DNA from: Holosporales bacterium
Lineage (GTDB): Bacteria > Pseudomonadota > Alphaproteobacteria > BNTO01
Direction: 5' to 3'
Length of the DNA: 10,842 nucleotides
Assembly: GCA_031270515.1 (NCBI GenBank)
Contig: JAISXM010000055.1
Span: 1 to 10,842, forward strand
Both the position numbers and the translations under genes were made by a program. The notes below the pieces were generated by a model. That model saw nothing but the letters and a program-made list of their open reading frames with translations. It had not been told where the DNA came from and searched no databases. Position 1 is the first letter of the stretch, and every line of letters begins with the position of its first letter. Shown here one piece after another: positions 7,009 to 10,842 of this stretch.

Positions 7009-7087
7009 CTTCCCATAAAAACAATTTGAATTTTTATCCTAGTCTAAACCTTGTAATGCAACGAATTTCAAATTGTTTGTTATTAGG
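7009..7087 (-). repeat. Palindromic repeat element A, copy 4, inverted, next to tRNA-Thr
   Basis: CCCATAAAAACAATTTGAA (7012-7030) and TTCAAATTGTTTGTTATTAGG (7067-7087) are the arms. Read on the minus strand, the order (AAACAATTTGAAATTCGTTG, interior, then TTCAAATTGTTTTTATGGG) matches the other copies read on the plus strand, so this copy is inverted. It sits between the tRNA 3' end and the stop of the Myb-like gene at 7116, where it could serve as a 3' structure for either. A 10-bp palindrome ACTCGCGAGT follows at 7088-7097. Confidence 0.85.
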
Positions 7088-7115
7088 ACTCGCGAGTGGT
7101 ACACGAGGACGAGAA

Positions 7116-7670
7116 CTAGAAAAGTGAATCAAAGTCATAAGTTTGTTCCTCAACATATTCACCTTCCACCTCCACTTGAAATGGATCAGGCGCAGCTGTT
7201 TCATTAATATCAACTTTTTCCTTGGCCACGACAGGGACAGAAGGGGGCGGGGCAGGAGGAAGCATAACAGCAGTCGCTTTTCGCCCACTACGTAACTCAA
7301 CAGGCTTTATTTTCCCGCTACGTATGAAATTTTTCACGTCAAGATCAGTTCGTCCAGGAGTACGTGCCGCAATTTGCGTCCATTTGGGACCAAACTGCAC
7401 GTATAGGTTACACAAGTGTAAGCTTTCTTCTTGAGTTATGGGAGCATATGTTTCTCTAGATATGTAATGTTTCCAACGTTCTCGGCATTGACGGACGTTT
7501 CTGCCAGGCATACGCGCCGCAATCTCCGTCCAATCTGTCCCAAATAATTCAACATTCGTTCTTAACGCATAATCTTCTTCCTTAGAAAACTGATCACGTT
7601 TTACAGAGAGTAAAGGCATTGACGACATCAATGCTGACGGAATAAACGCAAGTAACAAGATGCGTAGCAT
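7116..7670 (-). CDS. Predicted exported protein with two tandem Myb/SANT DNA-binding repeats
   Basis: A 184-aa protein with three parts. Residues 1-22 are hydrophobic (MLRILLLAFIPSALMSSMPL) and look like a signal or targeting segment. Residues about 26-70 form a Myb repeat: FSKEEDYAL, FGTDWTEIAARMPGR, then RQCRERWKHYI, with tryptophans 47 and 66 and Phe28 in the first aromatic position. Residues about 76-119 form a second repeat: ITQEESLHL, FGPKWTQIAARTPGRTD, then DVKNFI. The QCRERW and PGRTD..VKN signatures are those of eukaryotic R2R3 Myb factors, especially protist ones. The tail is proline-rich (138-147) and then acidic with aromatics (164-184, ending YDFDSLF), like a transactivation region. 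A GGGGG stretch five bases before the ATG is the only candidate binding site; ATGs at codons 15 and 18 would remove much of the hydrophobic segment. Myb repeats are rare in bacteria; host-directed action is inference. Confidence 0.85.
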   Translation of the reverse strand: MLRILLLAFIPSALMSSMPLLSVKRDQFSKEEDYALRTNVELFGTDWTEIAARMPGRNVRQCRERWKHYISRETYAPITQEESLHLCNLYVQFGPKWTQIAARTPGRTDLDVKNFIRSGKIKPVELRSGRKATAVMLPPAPPPSVPVVAKEKVDINETAAPDPFQVEVEGEYVEEQTYDFDSLF

Positions 7671-7797
7671 TTTAACCCCCGAAAAAAAAGCCTCTCTATC
7701 TTATTAGAGCACACATTTATGGATAACGAACTTAAAATTATTTTTTACTTTGGAAATATAACGACACCTAAGACAATAATACTCCACAGTATAATAT

Positions 7798-8259
7798 TCA
7801 AGACGCCTTCGTGTCTTTCTTAACAAACGCCGCAATAAGTTTATTTATTATAGACTCGATATTTATTGCTGGTTTTGCGTAAATAAATGTCCCGCCATTT
7901 TCCAGCAACCCATCGCTTGCGCCTGGGATAATTTCCAGGTACTTATCCCCCATCAACCCAGACGACGTAATCGCCACGGAAGAGTCATCCGGCAATTGTA
8001 CGTTTTTCTTCACGCGTATGGTCACGACGACCCTATACGCCTCGTCGAAGTCGATCGCCGACACTGCGCCCACGCACACGCCGCCGATTTTGACGTCGCT
8101 GTTCAAAGATATCCCGTCTACTGATTCGAACACAGCTTTATAAGCTACGCCGCCACCCGTTGGAACGCCGGATGTAGAAAAATATCCCACTCCAAGAAAA
8201 ATAAGCGCGACCAATACCACGCACCCGCCGACTACGGTTTCTACGATGCTACTTTGCAT
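7798..8259 (-). CDS. mlaD: MlaD-like MCE-domain phospholipid transport protein
   Basis: Periplasmic, inner-membrane-anchored lipid-binding subunit of the Mla system, which moves phospholipids between outer and inner membrane with the MlaFEDB ABC transporter. One membrane helix (about residues 7-29, VVGGCVVLVALIFLGVGYF) precedes a single MCE domain (about 39-117) with the typical YKAVFESVDGISLNSDVKIGG opening, GVCVGAVSAI, SVAITSSGLMGDKYLEI and the closing GASDGLLENGG. The 153-aa length matches MlaD. mlaE, mlaF and mlaC are not adjacent, so this is a stand-alone gene, as often seen in reduced alphaproteobacteria. The ATG at 8259 has no strong binding site. The Myb-like gene lies 127 bp downstream on the same strand. 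Confidence 0.92.
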   Translation of the reverse strand: MQSSIVETVVGGCVVLVALIFLGVGYFSTSGVPTGGGVAYKAVFESVDGISLNSDVKIGGVCVGAVSAIDFDEAYRVVVTIRVKKNVQLPDDSSVAITSSGLMGDKYLEIIPGASDGLLENGGTFIYAKPAINIESIINKLIAAFVKKDTKAS

Positions 8260-8425
8260 TTGTAAAATCTATCTGATTCACTGCCCACACAACCGATTCT
8301 ATTATAACTGGACAAAAAAAAGAACGCCGCAAGTTAGCAAATTTTCTATAAATTTTTAATTTTTGAAATTGTTGCATCCCAAATCACAAAAATATTATCA
8401 GTTCGTTGTTTTGGAACTCACAGGG

Positions 8426-8485
8426 TCCCATTCGACTGGTTGAATGGGAATACTCACTAGGCCTCATTCGACTGGTTGAATGGGA
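8426..8485 (+). repeat. Two tandem hairpins with a 36-bp period
   Basis: CATTCGACTGGTTGAATGGGA occurs identically at 8429-8449 and 8465-8485. Each forms a hairpin: TCCCATTC/GAATGGGA in the first, CTCATTC/GAATGGG with a T-G wobble in the second, each with a CTGG-type loop after two further possible pairs. CTCAC (8417-8421) and GTGAG (8494-8498) could close a larger stem around both. The region lies upstream of the candidate promoter of the 622-codon gene. The rest of the 8260-8668 gap is AT-rich with nothing else clear. It may be a small structured RNA or a pair of protein-binding sites; function unknown. Confidence 0.6.
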
Positions 8486-8550
8486 GTACTAGCGTGAGCC
8501 GTATATTTAATAGCTCATATGAAAACCGAAAATACGAGCTGATATTCTTT

Positions 8551-8580
8551 TTGTGTTTTAGTCCGATAAAAAACTATAGT
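8551..8580 (+). promoter_or_regulatory. Candidate promoter of the 622-codon gene
   Basis: TTGTGT (8551-8556) and TATAGT (8575-8580) are 18 bases apart, fitting a sigma70-type promoter with a start near 8587 and a leader of about 80 bases. A second -10-like TATACT lies at 8600-8605 without a good -35. AGCTC...GAGCT (8512-8516, 8536-8540) just upstream could be a small stem. Confidence 0.35.
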
Positions 8581-8668
8581 ATGCTTGGTAACAATTCGCT
8601 ATACTAGTCGATAGCGGGAATAGTGCAAACTTATCAACAGCACACTGAGCCAATGACAGGAGATACAT

Positions 8669-10537
8669 ATGTGGAAAATTTTTTCTAAGCATTTACACCC
8701 AATCGCGAAAAAAATGAGCGACACCGAGGCGTTGGTCTTCGCAAAAATTCAAATCGTTTTTATGGAAATGTGTTTATTTCGCAAATTGTTTGTCCTATTT
8801 GTCGTAGCCACAATAGGTTGTGTGAATGTACCATGCTTAATGGCTAGCAGAACTCCCAGTAACCATGTGTCGTTGAGAAACTCCCTACACTGGAAAGGAC
8901 AGCAGCTTCCAGATTGCCCTGCAGCGGTAGAATCTGCGCTTCGGTACCGGACGGATAGCTTAGACGCGTATGTTGCTGCGAATGAAGATGTAAAGACATG
9001 GTCAACATATAACGTGGGCCAGATGGTGACCATACAAAGTAATGATGTTGTTTTTTCCTATGGCGATGCGCGAATGAGGAGTCCGTATTACCAGTTTCTA
9101 ATTCTTCAACGAGTGGTTGGGATGTTGAACGCTCAACTCTATTTGGCAACGCCCCAACGCGATGTTGACGATTTAAATAATAAATTGACAATTGTTCAAT
9201 ACAAGATTATACAAATGCAGTTTAATTCAAAAAAAAATGTGCTTGTTGATGTCGCAAGTCAAAAGGGGAGGCGCTTTTTAAGCGAGCATCTGTTAAGGCT
9301 GACTACGTCTGTTGACCCTAATGCGTCATTGTGTGGAATGTGGAATGATTTTTCGGAAAATAAAAATGACCAGTTGCTTTTACATCAATACGCTACAGCC
9401 GTCACAGTTGAGACATTAAGACTTTTAAAATACGCGTACGAAAAATTACCTGACGCACCAAATCTTTATTTCAATGTACTTAATAGAATACGACAATGTA
9501 CTGCTAGACCAGGCTCCTCCTATTTAATACGCCCTCGTGCACTAATGCAATTCGCATTAGGAGATGAATCAGGTAGGGACGGACGTCTTGATGAGTTATG
9601 CAGAAAGACTATGTGCGTGGGAGTACTTGAGACATTAGCCGACGGCAACGTTGACAACGCGCGACATTTATCGAACATTGTTTCCACTTGGAAAGACTTC
9701 AAGGATGGGGGTGGAGAATATCGACCGCGCCGCTGCGCCCAAAAAGCCATGAGCGAACGTTATTGTGACGTGTATGCTAGGTCTTGTAGCTGTACAATGT
9801 CTCCCAAGGAAGGATTACTTTGCCACGATGATTTGTGCAAGCTTGCTGATGAAGGGTGCACTCTAGCTAAGTATTGGAGATCGCGTGACTGCTATAATAG
9901 GTACAATGATAAAGTAACACTTGGAATGATGCCCGACGCACCTTTTGTGGCAAAGGATCATATGATGAATATTGAGCGTCAGCGTGTGGAAGATGATCGG
10001 AGGAGGGGCACTGAGCGTCAGCCAGCGTACGTGGGACAATTTCACGAAATTGAGCAAATAGCTGCGGTACATCCAGGCGCTGCGTTTATCTGTGCACTTT
10101 CGCATATAGCGACCATCCGAGATACCAATTTGAAAAGTGGGATAGAAAAAATAGATACTTATTTAGCTGCAGCTGCGTCAACGTGGCATCCTATACGCGT
10201 GTGCACGTACTTTTTGTGGTTACTTTTGAGTCAAAATTTTCGACCAGAGTTGGATTCTGGTGCTAAGTGGCAATTGTATGAGCAAAAGACGCGGCATTGG
10301 TGGGATAAGGTTTGTTTTTTACATCAATACGGATGTCAGTTAGCAACAACAATTTTTTGTTCTGTGCCAATACCTGATGGACGTGCGTCTTATCAATGCC
10401 CACCATGCTGGCAAAAGTACCGCAATCTTTCAGGGAAAAATAAGGATATGGGAATATTGTTAAAAGTAATTGAACAAGACGTGAAGGATCTATCGTACGA
10501 TCAAGATCCTGAGTACATGCAATATAATGTAATATAG
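8669..10537 (+). CDS. Cysteine-rich, probably exported protein of unknown function
   Basis: A long open frame of 622 codons, with AGGAGA (8658-8663) five bases before the ATG at 8669. No family was recognised. Residues 35-59 (CLFRKLFVLFVVATIGCVNVPCLMA) look like a signal peptide, but they start only after a 31-34 residue N-terminal extension. Met32 (8762) or Met34 (8768) would give a standard signal peptide but has no binding site. The extension contains AKIQIVFM, encoded by a solo end of palindromic element A. The body is mixed helical, with about two dozen cysteines; eight fall within residues 356-408 (C356, 366, 373, 375, 385, 390, 397, 408), and a CPPC motif lies at 577-580. The many cysteines suggest disulfides in an oxidising compartment. 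A lipobox around Cys51 (TIGC) is poor. The TAG stop is the first part of the tandem repeat array. It may be a surface or secreted host-interaction protein; this is inference. Confidence 0.8.
   Translation: MWKIFSKHLHPIAKKMSDTEALVFAKIQIVFMEMCLFRKLFVLFVVATIGCVNVPCLMASRTPSNHVSLRNSLHWKGQQLPDCPAAVESALRYRTDSLDAYVAANEDVKTWSTYNVGQMVTIQSNDVVFSYGDARMRSPYYQFLILQRVVGMLNAQLYLATPQRDVDDLNNKLTIVQYKIIQMQFNSKKNVLVDVASQKGRRFLSEHLLRLTTSVDPNASLCGMWNDFSENKNDQLLLHQYATAVTVETLRLLKYAYEKLPDAPNLYFNVLNRIRQCTARPGSSYLIRPRALMQFALGDESGRDGRLDELCRKTMCVGVLETLADGNVDNARHLSNIVSTWKDFKDGGGEYRPRRCAQKAMSERYCDVYARSCSCTMSPKEGLLCHDDLCKLADEGCTLAKYWRSRDCYNRYNDKVTLGMMPDAPFVAKDHMMNIERQRVEDDRRRGTERQPAYVGQFHEIEQIAAVHPGAAFICALSHIATIRDTNLKSGIEKIDTYLAAAASTWHPIRVCTYFLWLLLSQNFRPELDSGAKWQLYEQKTRHWWDKVCFLHQYGCQLATTIFCSVPIPDGRASYQCPPCWQKYRNLSGKNKDMGILLKVIEQDVKDLSYDQDPEYMQYNVI
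8743..8765 (+). repeat. Solo right end of element A inside the 622-codon gene
   Basis: This 23-base stretch matches the right end of the tandem copies at 22 of 23 positions; the one difference (C at 8755) keeps the isoleucine codon. It is read in the same frame as in the repeat-borne frame at 10595-10618, giving KIQIVFM in both. No left half of the element is present within the preceding 100 bases. It lies between the good ribosome binding site and the signal-peptide-like segment. Confidence 0.7.
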
Positions 10538-10811
10538 ACCGGGGCCCCAGAACAAACAATTTGAAATTCGTTGTCTTACAAAACTTAGGTGATGATAAAA
10601 ATTCAAATTGTTTTTATGGGCAGGTATAGACCGGGGCCCCAGAACAAACAATTTGAAATATCGTGGTCATGTGAAGTGTCGGTGGGGGTAAAAATTCAAA
10701 TTGTTTTTATGGGCAGGGATAGACCGGGGCCCCAGAACAAACAATTTGAAACATCGTGGTCATGTGAAGTGTCGGCGGGGGTAAAAATTCAAATTGTTTT
10801 TATGGGCAGGG
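10534..10811 (+). repeat. Tandem array of three element A copies (5a, 5b, 5c)
   Basis: Three head-to-tail units at 10534-10625 (92 bp), 10626-10718 (93 bp) and 10719-10811 (93 bp). Each begins ATAGACCGGGGCCCC, contains AAACAATTTGAA and TTCAAATTGTTTTTATGGG arms, and ends GGGCAGG. Units 5b and 5c differ by only two transitions (10659/10752 and 10683/10776), so they are a recent duplication. 5a has the different interior shared with copies 3 and 4. The first ATAG supplies the stop codon of the upstream gene. The 93-bp period keeps one reading frame open through 5a-5c. Confidence 0.95.
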
Positions 10812-10827
10812 ATAAATGGAGGACGTA

Positions 10828-10842
10828 ATGCTTATATATAAA
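10828..10842 (+). CDS. Start of a further gene, cut off by the window edge
   Basis: An ATG at 10828 is preceded at five bases by GGAGG (10818-10822), a strong ribosome binding site, and continues MLIYK to the window end. Only five codons are visible, so the product cannot be named. The start overlaps by one base the TAA that closes the open frame running through the tandem repeats (TAATG). Confidence 0.55.

Noticed and set aside
7678..7705. Intrinsic terminator after mlaD
   Set aside because: On the minus strand a T8 run follows only a weak, imperfect stem, so it is not supported well enough.
8361..8385. Decayed left arm of element A (TTTGAAATTGTTGCAT)
   Set aside because: It is similar to the element's left half but AT-rich and short, with no matching right arm; too weak to call.
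8426..8485. CRISPR array
   Set aside because: Only two short repeats with a spacer of about 15 bases, each repeat itself being a hairpin; no cas genes are present.
10534..10811. CRISPR array in the tandem repeats
   Set aside because: Units are contiguous 92/93-bp palindromic elements with near-identical interiors, not repeats separated by unique spacers.
10589..10828. 79-codon open frame through the tandem repeats
   Set aside because: It consists almost wholly of repeat DNA with no ribosome binding site of its own. It is reported as a finding about the repeats, not as a gene.

Overview
The window looks like part of the chromosome of an alphaproteobacterium, most likely a host-associated member of the Holosporales/Rickettsiales type. 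The reasons are an alphaproteobacterial FtsL with a DPARIQ motif, a short stand-alone MlaD, an Rpn-family PD-(D/E)XK protein, many short palindromic repeats that reach into genes, and a Myb-like protein of eukaryotic type. The taxonomic placement is inference; no rRNA or other decisive marker is present.

Left part (1-6185), all genes on the minus strand: the 5' part of an Rpn-family nuclease gene that runs off the left edge; a repeat-rich gap (646-926); the groES-groEL operon with a CIRCE operator and a sigma70-like promoter; truA, whose last codons and stop lie inside a palindromic repeat; and ftsL-ftsI, which overlap by one base. The rest of the usual division and cell-wall cluster (mraZ, rsmH, murE) is not next to them.

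Middle part (6186-8259): a small predicted secreted protein; a pair of 17-bp direct repeats that may be an IS-end relic; tRNA-Thr(GGT) on the plus strand; a 184-aa protein with two tandem Myb/SANT repeats, a hydrophobic N-terminus and an acidic, aromatic C-terminus; and mlaD.

Right part (8260-10842), plus strand: a 409-bp leader region with two tandem hairpins and a possible promoter; a 622-codon gene for an unrecognised cysteine-rich, probably exported protein; three tandem 92/93-bp copies of the palindromic repeat; and the first codons of another gene.

The connecting theme is a dispersed palindromic repeat, called element A here. Its core is AAACAATTTGAA ... TTCAAATTGTTT. There are seven copies: one each at about 692, 3013, 6274 and 7009 (the last inverted) and three in tandem from 10534. 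It supplies the TruA C-terminal tail and stop and the stop codon of the 622-codon gene, and a solo end lies in frame near that gene's start. This resembles the in-gene palindromic elements known from Rickettsia, but the sequence family could not be identified from the window alone. The most interesting single gene is the Myb-like protein, which could be a host-directed DNA-binding effector. That role is inference.
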